Positions 8,785 to 17,272 of a stretch of DNA of 64,000 nucleotides are shown piece by piece. Source of the stretch: Barnesiella merdipullorum (GTDB taxonomy: Bacteria > Bacteroidota > Bacteroidia > Bacteroidales > Barnesiellaceae); contig DXBT01000031.1 in the NCBI GenBank assembly GCA_019116365.1, positions 68,640-132,639 on the forward strand, in the 5' to 3' direction. Under the pieces are notes generated by a model that did not search any database, had not been told where the DNA came from, and saw nothing but the letters and a program-made list of their open reading frames with translations. The translations under genes and the position numbers were made by a program. Numbering within the stretch: the stretch's first letter is position 1; each line of letters starts with the position of its first letter.

Positions 8785-9651
8785 ATGAAAAAGTTTCTAT
8801 CGGCCTTGCTGATTGGCCCCATCCGTTTCTATCGGGCCTGCATTTCGCCCATGCTGCCGCCCTCGTGCCGGTATGTACCCACCTGCTCGCAGTATGCCAT
8901 CGAGGCCATACAGATACACGGCCCATTCAAAGGGTTCTGGTTCGCCACCCGACGTCTCTTGAGCTGTCATCCCTGGGGAGGTAGCGGCTACGACCCGGTT
9001 CCACCCAAATTTCCCATAGACATACACACCCACCACAACCGCTATGGGGCTATCATCAGCACCACCCCCGACGAATTCCATCCCCAACCGGGCAAATACT
9101 ACTCGGTAGGGCTGCACCCCTGGAGTCTCTCGGAGGCCTCGAAGGAGTCGATTGCCCAACTCGAAGCTGCCGTATCACACGAACAAGTGGTAGCCGTGGG
9201 CGAGACGGGGCTCGACAAAATCAAAAGCGGGGTCAACTACGAAGAGCAGCTCATCTACTTCGAGAAACAGATACGACTCTCGGAGCAGTGGCACAAACCG
9301 CTTGTCATCCATGCCGTAAAATCCTACGACGACATCATCCGCATACACAAGGCCAAGCACCCCGCACAACCGTGGATCATCCACGGCTTCAGAGGGAAAC
9401 CCGAGACCGCGGCACAACTCCTTCGCGAGGGGCTGTACCTCTCGTTTGGCGAATATTACAATCATGAAACCCTGAAATCGATTCCCCTCGACCGCCTCTT
9501 CCTCGAGACCGACGAGGGCCAGATGACTATCGACAAGCTCTATCGAAAAGCGGCACACATACGCAACCTCTCGCCCCACCGCCTGCACAAGGCAATAGCG
9601 GCAAACGTGGCCCGCATATTCCCGTTGCAGTCATCGGCACACCAATCCTGA
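8785..9651 (+). CDS. YidD-TatD fusion: membrane insertion factor plus metal-dependent hydrolase
   Basis: One 288-aa frame joins two families. Residues 1-72 are YidD, a small membrane-associated protein that aids YidC/Sec insertion: FYRACISPMLPPSCRY, PTCSQYAIEAI and the CHPWGGSGYDPVP ending are all present. Residues 77-288 are a TatD-like amidohydrolase domain with the expected metal ligands: HTH (H81, H83), E140 in GETGLD, H176 in VIHAVKS, H200 in WIIHGFRG and D243 in LETDEG. The linker PKFPIDIH has no stop or start signal; a separate TatD protein would have no ATG near the junction. The TatD half is slightly short but looks intact. Possible translation products other than the full fusion cannot be excluded. 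Confidence 0.88.
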   Translation: MKKFLSALLIGPIRFYRACISPMLPPSCRYVPTCSQYAIEAIQIHGPFKGFWFATRRLLSCHPWGGSGYDPVPPKFPIDIHTHHNRYGAIISTTPDEFHPQPGKYYSVGLHPWSLSEASKESIAQLEAAVSHEQVVAVGETGLDKIKSGVNYEEQLIYFEKQIRLSEQWHKPLVIHAVKSYDDIIRIHKAKHPAQPWIIHGFRGKPETAAQLLREGLYLSFGEYYNHETLKSIPLDRLFLETDEGQMTIDKLYRKAAHIRNLSPHRLHKAIAANVARIFPLQSSAHQS

Positions 9652-9674
9652 CCTTTTTTTGCCACACCGGCATC

Positions 9675-10214
9675 TCAAGAGACCCGCTCGATGAGCGAGG
9701 GATGCACAAAAGCCGTAGCTACAGCCATCACCCCCTCGATCGAGACCACCACCCGGCGATCGCCCTTGATGCGAAGGAACACCCCTTCGACCCCGGCAAA
9801 GACACCGCCGGTAATGCGCACCCGATCGCCTTCGCGCAAAGAGAGCACGTTGGAGTCCAAATAGACCACCTGCTCGTCATAAGCTCCGGCCACGGCAATG
9901 AAACTATGCATCTGTCTGTCGGGCACAATCAGAGGCTCGTGCTTCTCGCGATTCATAATATAACGAAGGGGTATCTTGAGCGAAATCTCCTTTTTGACCT
10001 CATCCATCTTCTCGCGGTTCAACCGCACAAAAACCAGGTTGTGAATAACCGGCACGAGTTTACGCACCCGGCGCTCACCCTTGGCAACCAGTTTATACTG
10101 CATGGGTATAAACGACTCTATCCCACACTGGTCGAGATACCCCTTCAATGCCATCTCCCGGCTGTATGTCACCCGAATAGCAAACCATTTGAGATCGGTC
10201 TCATTATTCCCCAT
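9675..10214 (-). CDS. UpxY-family transcription antiterminator (NusG paralogue)
   Basis: A 179-aa NusG-like protein. The N-terminal NGN domain starts with WFAIRVTYSREMALKGYLD (residues 10-28) and continues through FIPMQYK and LVFVRLNREKMDEV; the C-terminal KOW domain contains GDRVRITGGVFAGVEG (about residues 130-145). UpxY proteins bind RNA polymerase and prevent premature termination in the leader of capsular polysaccharide operons. Here the gene is solitary and points towards the 3' end of yidD/tatD, with no polysaccharide operon downstream, so its target is elsewhere or it acts more generally. A true NusG would normally sit beside rplK, which is absent. Confidence 0.88.
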   Translation of the reverse strand: MGNNETDLKWFAIRVTYSREMALKGYLDQCGIESFIPMQYKLVAKGERRVRKLVPVIHNLVFVRLNREKMDEVKKEISLKIPLRYIMNREKHEPLIVPDRQMHSFIAVAGAYDEQVVYLDSNVLSLREGDRVRITGGVFAGVEGVFLRIKGDRRVVVSIEGVMAVATAFVHPSLIERVS

Positions 10215-10315
10215 AACATTACTGAAAAATCGGTTTGCACAAAAATAATTTAAATAAGCGAGATTATCGATAAAATCAAGAGGCTGTTCTTATTTTTTGT
10301 TATTTCGGCCTTAAA

Positions 10316-10347
10316 ATTGTTTGTTTCGATAAAGAGTCGTAATTTTG
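10316..10347 (+). promoter_or_regulatory. Promoter of tyrS
   Basis: ATTG at 10316-10319 and TAATTTTG at 10340-10347 are separated by 20 bases, matching the Bacteroidetes -33/-7 layout. It leaves a leader of about 100 bases before the tyrS ATG at 10454. Confidence 0.7.
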
Positions 10348-10453
10348 CAGCTACCGCAGAAACAGGGACTGGACAGCCCCGCTCAGCAGCAGCTCACCTA
10401 CCCTCATCGCTGCGGGAAAACAACAACCAAACATTTAAATAAGTTTTCATTCG

Positions 10454-11746
10454 ATGAATTTTGTAGAAGAACTAAAATGGCGCGGAATGGTACACACCAT
10501 GATGCCTGGTACAGAAGAGCTCCTTGAAAAAGAAATGGTTACTGCCTATTTGGGATTCGACCCCACGGCCGATTCGCTCCACATAGGCCACTTGTGCGGC
10601 GTGATGATGCTGCGCCATTTCCAACGCTGCGGCCACAAACCCCTGGCGCTGGTAGGAGGTGCTACCGGTATGATTGGCGACCCCTCGGGCAAATCGCAAG
10701 AGCGCAACCTGCTCGACGAGGAGACCCTGCGTCACAACCAGGAATGTATCAAGAAGCAGTTGAGCAAGTTCCTCGATTTTGAATCGGACGCTCCCAACCA
10801 TGCCGAACTGGTAAACAACTACGATTGGATGAAGGACTTCACGTTCCTCGACTTCGCCCGCACGGTGGGCAAGCACATCACCGTCAACTATATGATGGCC
10901 AAAGATTCGGTTCAGAAACGACTCAATGGCGAGGCTCGCGACGGACTCTCCTTCACCGAGTTCACCTACCAGTTGTTGCAAGGATACGACTTCCTGCACC
11001 TCTACGAAACCAAGAACTGCAAACTGCAATTGGGTGGTTCGGACCAATGGGGCAACATCACCACCGGTGCCGAACTCATACGCCGCACCAACGGCGGCGA
11101 GGTATTCGCCCTCACCTGCCCGCTGGTAACCAAAGCCGACGGTACGAAATTCGGCAAGACCGAGTCGGGCAACGTATGGCTCGATGCCCGCTACACCTCG
11201 CCCTACAAGTTCTACCAGTTCTGGCTCAACGTGAGCGACGAGGACGCCAAACGCTACATCAAGATATTCACCTCGATTTCCCGCGAAGAGATCGAAGCCC
11301 TCATCGCCGAGCACGACCAGGCTCCTCACCTGCGCGTGCTGCAAAAACGCCTGGCCCGCGAGGTAACCGTCATGGTACACTCGCAAGCCGACTACGACGC
11401 TGCCGTCGAGGCCTCGAACATCCTCTTTGGTAACTCCACTTCGGAACAGTTGCACAAGCTCGACGAAGATACCCTGCTTGCTGTCTTCGAGGGAGTTCCC
11501 CAGTTCGAAGTATCGCGCGACGCCATCGTGGGCGGAGTACCGGCTATCGAGCTGACTACCGAGATGGCTGCCGTATTCCCCTCGAAGGGCGAAATGCGCA
11601 AACTCACCCAAGGCGGTGGCGTATCGATCAACAAAGAGAAACTCACCGCCCCCGATACAAAAATCGACGGCAGCTACCTGTTGAACGACAAATACATCAT
11701 CGTGCAACGGGGTAAAAAGAATTATTACCTGCTTATCGCAAAATAA
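10454..11746 (+). CDS. tyrS: Tyrosyl-tRNA synthetase
   Basis: A 430-aa class I synthetase that charges tRNA-Tyr. The HIGH-like motif is HIGHLCG (about residues 42-48), tyrosine and tRNA binding sequences include QLGGSDQWGNI, and the KMSKS-like motif is KFGKT (about residues 233-237). The C-terminal S4-like RNA-binding domain ends with KGKKNYYLLIAK-like sequence. Length is typical for the bacterial TyrRS. The protein is complete and stands alone with its own promoter, 82 bases before tRNA-Gln. Confidence 0.97.
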   Translation: MNFVEELKWRGMVHTMMPGTEELLEKEMVTAYLGFDPTADSLHIGHLCGVMMLRHFQRCGHKPLALVGGATGMIGDPSGKSQERNLLDEETLRHNQECIKKQLSKFLDFESDAPNHAELVNNYDWMKDFTFLDFARTVGKHITVNYMMAKDSVQKRLNGEARDGLSFTEFTYQLLQGYDFLHLYETKNCKLQLGGSDQWGNITTGAELIRRTNGGEVFALTCPLVTKADGTKFGKTESGNVWLDARYTSPYKFYQFWLNVSDEDAKRYIKIFTSISREEIEALIAEHDQAPHLRVLQKRLAREVTVMVHSQADYDAAVEASNILFGNSTSEQLHKLDEDTLLAVFEGVPQFEVSRDAIVGGVPAIELTTEMAAVFPSKGEMRKLTQGGGVSINKEKLTAPDTKIDGSYLLNDKYIIVQRGKKNYYLLIAK

Positions 11747-11757
11747 TTCGTCTAAAA

Positions 11758-11789
11758 TTTGGCAAAGCCATAAAAACGAATTATCTTTG
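11758..11789 (+). promoter_or_regulatory. Promoter of tRNA-Gln
   Basis: TTTG at 11758-11761 and TATCTTTG at 11782-11789, spaced by 20 bases, lie about 40 bases before the mature tRNA 5' end. Confidence 0.75.
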
Positions 11790-11828
11790 CCTCGCTTTTG
11801 AGGATTGAGACCTCAAAGCAAATAAGTT

Positions 11829-11899
11829 TGGCTTATGGTGTAATGGCAGCACAACAGGTTTTGGTTCTGTTTGTCTAGGTTCGAATCCTGGTAAGCCAA
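11829..11899 (+). tRNA. tRNA-Gln (anticodon TTG)
   Basis: Folds as a complete cloverleaf of 71 nt: acceptor stem TGGCTTA/TAAGCCA, D stem GTGT/GCAC, anticodon stem ACAGG/TCTGT around loop TTTTGGT (anticodon TTG), T arm with TTCGAAT loop. The terminal CCA is not encoded. No other tRNA follows directly. Confidence 0.95.
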
Positions 11900-11905
11900 C
11901 ACAAG

Positions 11906-11940
11906 AACGAGCAACGGTACTTCCGCTGCTCGTTTTTGTT
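11906..11940 (+). terminator. Terminator of tRNA-Gln
   Basis: AACGAGCA (11906-11913) pairs with TGCTCGTT (11927-11934) and is followed by a T run. Confidence 0.75.
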
Positions 11941-12064
11941 TCTATCTATCCCAACCTCTCGCCCAGAGAACAAACGGCTCAAAAGAGAAGAATGGACCAA
12001 CCCCTCCTCCATGAAATATCGCCGGCCAGCCCCACCGGCAATATCTCCCTGCAACAAAACAACA

Positions 12065-12099
12065 GCGCCTCTCCCGCCCTGGCAGGGCAAGAGAGGCGC
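12065..12099 (-). terminator. Terminator of the TlpA-like gene
   Basis: GCGCCTCTC (12065-12073) pairs with GAGAGGCGC (12091-12099), with a nested GCCCT/AGGGC stem. On the minus strand it follows the stop codon by 25 bases and is followed by a T-rich stretch. Confidence 0.65.
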
Positions 12100-12123
12100 C
12101 GCAATACACGATATTGATATTTT

Positions 12124-13212
12124 TTACTTCTTCACGGTCTTCATCACCTCGGCCACCTTTTCCTTCATAGCCTCGTCGCGCAAGTCACGAGCAACGATGG
12201 TTCCGTCGGGGGCAAACAAGATGATATGAGGAATACCCCTGATACTGTAAAGATCGGTAGGTATCTGCTGTGCATTGATGATTTGCGGCCAAACGATACC
12301 CATATCTTCGATAGCTTTTTGAGTATCCTCAACTTTGTCCCACACGGCTACACCCAGCACGTCGAGACCTTGGTCGTGGTATTTGTCATACAGTTCCTTG
12401 ATATTGGGAATCTCGGCACGGCAAGGAGTACACCACGAAGCCCAGAAATCGACCAGCACATAGCGACCTTTACCCACATAGTCCGAAAGCGAAGCCTTCG
12501 TACCGTCGGGTTGCTCGATGGTAAAGTCGGTAAACATTTGACCCTCGGAAGTCTTCTTCCACATCTCAAACTCATGAACCATGCCCTTTACAAGCAGATT
12601 GGCCTTGAGCGAATCACCCATCAAGTTGTAAAGCGAATCGAATTGAGCAGGTGTTACCCCCCAATTATACATCACCCATGCACCCATGACGTTGTTTTTG
12701 TTGCGATCGAAATAAGAAGAGTAGAGTTTGTCTATGGCAGGATTGATAAACGAAGTCTCTACTTTGCTCCACTCTTCGGCAGCCTCTTCGTTCGATAAAC
12801 CTTTTGCCACAATCTCTTGTTGTTTAGCCATGATGACTTGTCTCAACGAATCCATGTCGTTCATATAGGAATACAACTCGTCGTTCAAGGGGGTACCCGA
12901 CAGCTTGTCGGTTCGGCCCAGTTCGACTACGATATTACCATTCTCGACAATCAATCCCAGATGATAGGGCATCGCCTGCAACACACCCACAAAAGCAGTA
13001 TCGGCTTTACCCTTGAATTTGAACTTGTTGTTGGTTATAACCACACTGTCGATGACATTACGCGAGGCTATATCGGTGAGATAAATCGTATTGCCGTTGA
13101 GCGTCGAGTCAACTACGGTTCCGTCGATTGTATAAGACGTAGGATTGGAGTTGCAAGATGCAACCATTACGGCAGCCGCAGCCACCAGCAGAAAAAGAGT
13201 TCTATTTTTCAT
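12124..13212 (-). CDS. TlpA-like thioredoxin-fold lipoprotein with DUF4369 N-domain
   Basis: A 362-aa envelope protein. The start at 13210-13212 gives MKNRTLFLLVAAAAVMVASC, a lipoprotein signal peptide with the lipid-modified cysteine at about residue 20; the longer upstream frame lacks a signal and is rejected. A DUF4369-like beta domain (YTIDGTVVDSTLNGNTIYL) is followed by a helical middle and a C-terminal AhpC/TSA thioredoxin domain with the redox motif WASWCTPCRAE. Such proteins are thiol-disulfide oxidoreductases for cytochrome maturation or general periplasmic disulfide reduction; the exact partner is unknown. The gene stands alone, with its own promoter and terminator. Confidence 0.9.
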   Translation of the reverse strand: MKNRTLFLLVAAAAVMVASCNSNPTSYTIDGTVVDSTLNGNTIYLTDIASRNVIDSVVITNNKFKFKGKADTAFVGVLQAMPYHLGLIVENGNIVVELGRTDKLSGTPLNDELYSYMNDMDSLRQVIMAKQQEIVAKGLSNEEAAEEWSKVETSFINPAIDKLYSSYFDRNKNNVMGAWVMYNWGVTPAQFDSLYNLMGDSLKANLLVKGMVHEFEMWKKTSEGQMFTDFTIEQPDGTKASLSDYVGKGRYVLVDFWASWCTPCRAEIPNIKELYDKYHDQGLDVLGVAVWDKVEDTQKAIEDMGIVWPQIINAQQIPTDLYSIRGIPHIILFAPDGTIVARDLRDEAMKEKVAEVMKTVKK

Positions 13213-13239
13213 ATATAAATAATATAATTGATAGCGGGG

Positions 13240-13271
13240 CAAAGATAATGAAAGGAGTGTGTCGGGACAAA
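13240..13271 (-). promoter_or_regulatory. Promoter of the TlpA-like gene
   Basis: Read on the minus strand: TTTG (13268-13271) and TATCTTTG (13240-13247), 20 bases apart, 27 bases upstream of the ATG. Confidence 0.7.
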
Positions 13272-13419
13272 TAAAAACGAGGTTTTCAAGACAACCTCGC
13301 CCAATCCCTTTCCCCGCTTGAGAACTATATATGAAGAAAAACGACTGTTTCTTGCTCTTTACCATATTGAAAGACCGAAGCAAAGGGTTTATCCATTAAA
13401 GAAATATTTCCTTATTAGC

Positions 13420-13450
13420 TTGGATATTCCGCATACTTCAGTTACTTTTG
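13420..13450 (+). promoter_or_regulatory. Promoter of frdCAB
   Basis: TTGG at 13420-13423 and TACTTTTG at 13443-13450 with 19-20 bases between, about 60 bases before the frdC ATG. Confidence 0.65.
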
Positions 13451-13509
13451 CATGGTGCAAAGTTGCATAATTTTTATTTACAACAAATAATAACTTAAAT
13501 TCAAATCCT

Positions 13510-14199
13510 ATGTGGTTAAGTAACTCGTCCATAGGACGAAAAGTAGTCATGAGTGTAACAGGACTCTTTCTCGTTCTATTTTTAACGTTTCACATGTGTA
13601 TGAACTTAGTGGCGTTAATCAAACCTGCCGGCTACAATGCTGTCTGCGCATTCTTGGGAGCTAACTGGTATGCTCTCGTAGGCACAGTCATTCTGGCCGC
13701 CGGAGCCGTTATTCACATCATCTACGCCTTCTGGCTGACCTTCCAGAACCGGAAAGCTCGCGGAAACGACCGCTACCTGGTCAACACACGTCCGAAAACC
13801 GTAGAGTGGGCTTCGCAAAACATGCTTGTTCTGGGTATCATCGTAGTATTGGGCCTGGCTTTGCACCTCTTCAACTTCTGGTACAAGATGCAGCTCAACG
13901 AGATTATCAATCATCTGCCCGGAGTAGATCCTCAAGACGGTATCGCTCTCATTCGCGAAACCTTCAGCTGCCCCGTTTATGTAGTTATTTACCTCATTTG
14001 GTTTGTGGCTTTGTGGTTCCACCTCACTCACGGATTCTGGAGCGCCATCCAAACCCTGGGTATCAACAACCACATCTGGTTCAACCGTTGGAAATGCATC
14101 TCCAACATTTTTGCAACCATCATCTGCCTGGGCTTTATGGCCGTTGCCATCTCGTTCTATGTGATGAGTCTGACCGGCAGTGGAGCTTGCACCCTTTAA
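13510..14199 (+). CDS. Fumarate reductase/succinate dehydrogenase cytochrome b subunit
   Basis: A 229-aa b558-type membrane anchor with five hydrophobic helices (SVTGLFLVLFLTFHMCMNL; LVGTVILAAGAVIHIIYAF; VLGIIVVLGLALHLFNFWY; VYVVIYLIWFVALWFHLTHG; CISNIFATIICLGFMAVAI). Histidines in these helices (FHMCMN, VIHIIY, LHLFNF, FHLTHGFW) are candidate haem ligands. It transfers electrons between the menaquinone pool and the catalytic subunits. In anaerobic Bacteroidales this complex works chiefly as fumarate reductase. First gene of a C-A-B operon, 37 bases before the flavoprotein gene. Confidence 0.93.
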   Translation: MWLSNSSIGRKVVMSVTGLFLVLFLTFHMCMNLVALIKPAGYNAVCAFLGANWYALVGTVILAAGAVIHIIYAFWLTFQNRKARGNDRYLVNTRPKTVEWASQNMLVLGIIVVLGLALHLFNFWYKMQLNEIINHLPGVDPQDGIALIRETFSCPVYVVIYLIWFVALWFHLTHGFWSAIQTLGINNHIWFNRWKCISNIFATIICLGFMAVAISFYVMSLTGSGACTL

Positions 14200-14236
14200 T
14201 AATCCAACCTATTCATTTCACAGAAAAACAATTGTT

Positions 14237-16258
14237 ATGGCTACAATAGATTCTAAAATACCCGAAGGCCCCTTGGCTGAAAAGTGGACCAATTACAAAG
14301 CTCACCAAAAATTGGTGAACCCGGCCAACAAACGTCGTCTCGACATCATCGTCGTAGGTACGGGTCTGGCCGGTGGCTCGGCTGCTGCTACGCTGGGCGA
14401 ACTGGGATTCAACGTGTTGAACTTCTGTATTCAAGACTCTCCCCGCCGTGCTCACTCTATCGCCGCTCAAGGTGGTATCAATGCCGCCAAGAACTATCAG
14501 AACGACGGCGACTCGGTATATCGCCTCTTCTACGATACAATCAAAGGTGGTGACTACCGCGCCCGCGAAGCCAACGTATATCGTCTGGCCGAAGTGTCGA
14601 ACAACATCATCGACCAATGCGTGGCTCAAGGTGTACCTTTCGCCCGTGAATACGGAGGTCAGTTGGCCAACCGCTCTTTCGGTGGTGCCCAGGTATCGCG
14701 TACCTTCTACGCCAAAGGTCAAACGGGACAACAGCTGTTGCTGGGTGCCTATGCCTCCCTCAACCGCCAGGTGAAAAAAGGTACCGTAAAACAATACACC
14801 CGCTACGAAATGCTCGACCTCGTTGTCATCGACGGCCGTGCCCGCGGTATCATTGCCCGCAACCTGGTAACCGGCGAAATCGAGCGTTTTGCCGCTCACG
14901 CCGTAGTTATCGCTACCGGTGGATATGGTAACGTATATTTCCTCTCGACCAACGCCATGGCATCGAATGGCTCGGTAGCCGTTCAGTGCTACCACAAGGG
15001 TGCCTACTTTGCCAATCCCGCTTACGCTCAGATTCACCCCACCTGTATCCCCGTTCACGGTGAATTCCAATCGAAACTGACGCTGATGTCGGAGTCGCTG
15101 CGTAACGATGGCCGCATCTGGGTTCCCAAAAAGAAAGAAGATGCTGCCGCTATCCGCGCCGGCAAACTGAAACCGACCGATATCAAGGAAGAAGACCGCG
15201 ACTACTACCTGGAGCGTCGTTACCCGGCATTCGGTAACCTGGTACCCCGCGACGTGGCTTCGCGTGCCGCCAAAGAGCGTTGCGACGCCGGCTATGGTGT
15301 AAGCCCCTCGGGATATGCCGTTTACCTCGACTTCAAAGAGAGTATCGAGCGTCTGGGTAAACAAGCCATCCAAGGTCTCGACCACCACGTAATCGAAAAA
15401 CTGGGTGGCGAAGAGGCTGCAATCCAAATCAAGGGTAAAGAGGCTGTGGCCAGCCGCTACGGCAACCTGTTCCAGATGTACGAGAAAATCGTCGATCAAA
15501 ACCCGTATGAAACGCCTATGATGATCTATCCCGCATCACACTACACGATGGGTGGTATCTGGGTTGACTACGAGTTGATGACCTCGATTCCCGGTCTGTT
15601 CGCCATCGGCGAAGCCAACTTCTCGGACCACGGTGCCAACCGTCTGGGAGCATCGGCCCTGATGCAAGGTTTGGCCGACGGTTACTTCGTATTGCCCTAC
15701 ACGATTCAAAACTACCTGTCGGATCAGATCCAGGTTCCCCGATTCTCGACCGACCTGCCCGAATTTGTAGAGGCCGAAAAGGCTGTCAAGGCACGTATCG
15801 CCCGACTGATGAACATCAAGGGTAAACGTTCGGTTGACTCGATTCACAAAGAGCTGGGCCACATCATGGTCGAGTATGTGGGTATGGGTCGTAACAAAGC
15901 CGGACTCGAAACCGCACTCAAGAAAATCGACGAGGTGAAGAAGGAATTCTACTCCAACGTACGTATCCCGGGCGAAGCCAATACGCTGAACGTAGAGCTC
16001 GAAAAGGCCCTGCGCGTAGAAGACTTCCTCGAAATAGGCAAGTTGATGGCTCTCGACGCTCTCAACCGCGAAGAGTCTTGTGGTGGCCACTTCCGTGAAG
16101 AATATCAAACCGAAGACGGAGAGGCTAAACGTGACGACGAACACTTTATGTATGTAAGCTGCTGGAAATACCAAGGCGAAGATAAAAAGCCCGAATTATT
16201 GAAGGAAGAACTGAAATACGAGGCTATCAAGGTTCAACAACGTAACTACAAGAAATAA
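14237..16258 (+). CDS. Fumarate reductase/succinate dehydrogenase flavoprotein subunit
   Basis: A 673-aa catalytic subunit with covalently bound FAD. The dinucleotide motif GTGLAGGSAAATLGE is near residue 40, the FAD-histidine region HSIAAQGGINAAKN near 77, active-site sequences include ANPAYAQIHPTCIP and the C-terminal ASHYTMGGIWVD and GEANFSDHGANRLGASAL. The ATG at 14237 (MATIDSKIPEG) is preferred over an in-frame ATG at 14180 that lies within frdC. The length is that of the Bacteroidetes/epsilon-type subunit. It overlaps no neighbour and is followed by the iron-sulfur subunit after 43 bases. Confidence 0.96.
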   Translation: MATIDSKIPEGPLAEKWTNYKAHQKLVNPANKRRLDIIVVGTGLAGGSAAATLGELGFNVLNFCIQDSPRRAHSIAAQGGINAAKNYQNDGDSVYRLFYDTIKGGDYRAREANVYRLAEVSNNIIDQCVAQGVPFAREYGGQLANRSFGGAQVSRTFYAKGQTGQQLLLGAYASLNRQVKKGTVKQYTRYEMLDLVVIDGRARGIIARNLVTGEIERFAAHAVVIATGGYGNVYFLSTNAMASNGSVAVQCYHKGAYFANPAYAQIHPTCIPVHGEFQSKLTLMSESLRNDGRIWVPKKKEDAAAIRAGKLKPTDIKEEDRDYYLERRYPAFGNLVPRDVASRAAKERCDAGYGVSPSGYAVYLDFKESIERLGKQAIQGLDHHVIEKLGGEEAAIQIKGKEAVASRYGNLFQMYEKIVDQNPYETPMMIYPASHYTMGGIWVDYELMTSIPGLFAIGEANFSDHGANRLGASALMQGLADGYFVLPYTIQNYLSDQIQVPRFSTDLPEFVEAEKAVKARIARLMNIKGKRSVDSIHKELGHIMVEYVGMGRNKAGLETALKKIDEVKKEFYSNVRIPGEANTLNVELEKALRVEDFLEIGKLMALDALNREESCGGHFREEYQTEDGEAKRDDEHFMYVSCWKYQGEDKKPELLKEELKYEAIKVQQRNYKK

Positions 16259-16301
16259 TTTGTCTAATCGCCGTTTAATTCCGGTATAACACGATAAAGT
16301 T

Positions 16302-17057
16302 ATGGAAAAAACAATCAATATAACACTGAAGATTTGGCGCCAAAAAGGTCCCAAAGAAAAAGGTAGATTTGAGGAATACAAACTCAACAACGTATCTACC
16401 GACAGCTCTTTCCTCGAAATGCTCGACCTGCTCAACGAGCAACTCATCAACGAGGGTAAAGAGCCCGTAGTTTTCGACCACGACTGCCGCGAAGGTATCT
16501 GCGGCATGTGCTCGCTCTATATCAACGGACACCCCCACGGGCCCGACACCAGCGTAACGACCTGCCAGTTGCACATGCGTAAGTTCAACGATGGCGACGT
16601 AATCACGGTAGAGCCCTGGCGTTCGGCCGGATTCCCCGTAATCCGCGACCTGATGGTCGATCGTCGTGCCTTCGACAAAATCCAACAAGCCGGTGGTTAT
16701 ATCTCGATCAACACGGGCGGTGCTCAAGACGCCAACGCAATTCCCATCTCCAAAGAGGCTGCCGACGAGGCTATGGACTCGGCTACCTGTATTGGTTGCG
16801 GTGCCTGCGTAGCTGCTTGTAAAAACGGTTCGGCCATGCTGTTCGTATCGGCCAAGGTAAGCCAGTATGCCCTGCTGCCGCAAGGTCGCGTAGAGGCTGC
16901 TGCCCGTGCCCGTGCCATGGTAGCCAAGATGGATGAACTGGGATTCGGTAACTGCACCAACACCGGTGCCTGCGCTGCCGAGTGCCCCAAAAACATCTCG
17001 CTCACCAACATCGCCCGCTTGAACCGCGAGTTTATCTGCGCCAAACTGAAAGACTAA
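16302..17057 (+). CDS. Fumarate reductase/succinate dehydrogenase iron-sulfur subunit
   Basis: A 251-aa electron-transfer subunit. The N-terminal plant-type 2Fe-2S domain has CREGICGMCSLYING (about residues 64-77) and a later CQLHM cysteine; the C-terminal ferredoxin domain has CIGCGACVAAC (about residues 162-172) and CTNTGACAAECPKNI near 222, supplying ligands for the 4Fe-4S and 3Fe-4S clusters. It links FAD to the cytochrome b subunit at the inner face of the membrane. Last gene of the operon, closed by a strong terminator. Confidence 0.96.
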   Translation: MEKTINITLKIWRQKGPKEKGRFEEYKLNNVSTDSSFLEMLDLLNEQLINEGKEPVVFDHDCREGICGMCSLYINGHPHGPDTSVTTCQLHMRKFNDGDVITVEPWRSAGFPVIRDLMVDRRAFDKIQQAGGYISINTGGAQDANAIPISKEAADEAMDSATCIGCGACVAACKNGSAMLFVSAKVSQYALLPQGRVEAAARARAMVAKMDELGFGNCTNTGACAAECPKNISLTNIARLNREFICAKLKD

Positions 17058-17076
17058 CAAGGACTTTCGATACATA

Positions 17077-17117
17077 AAAGACACCCTCGGGAGAGACCTT
17101 CCCGAGGGTGTCTTTTT
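17077..17117 (+). terminator. Terminator of frdCAB
   Basis: A 13-base stem, GACACCCTCGGGA (17080-17092) with TCCCGAGGGTGTC (17100-17112), extended by A-T pairs and ended by a T run. Confidence 0.92.
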
Positions 17118-17189
17118 ATTACTTGATTCTCTTTTGACTACACTCTACTCTCCCCCATCTCTGTACAAGACAGGTCGAGATTGAGTATA

Positions 17190-17246
17190 GTCAAATCTGA
17201 AAAATTCATTTTCACTTGCCTCTACACGCACCTTTTACTATCTTTG
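17190..17246 (+). promoter_or_regulatory. Promoter-bearing repeat, copy A (before TPR regulator)
   Basis: Contains TTG at 17216-17218 and TATCTTTG at 17239-17246, 20 bases apart. The whole 57 bases, including the promoter spacer CTCTACACGCACCTTTTAC and an inverted repeat TGAAAA-ATTCA-TTTTCA just upstream of the TTG, is similar to two copies at 54.2 kb. The inverted repeat is a candidate operator. Confidence 0.75.
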
Positions 17247-17272
17247 AAGGGCTTATTTGTGTGTTTTGTCTA

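Noticed and set aside
14180..14236. Upstream start for the fumarate reductase flavoprotein
   Set aside because: The first 20 residues would overlap the end of the cytochrome b gene and lack homology; ATG at 14237 gives the conserved start.
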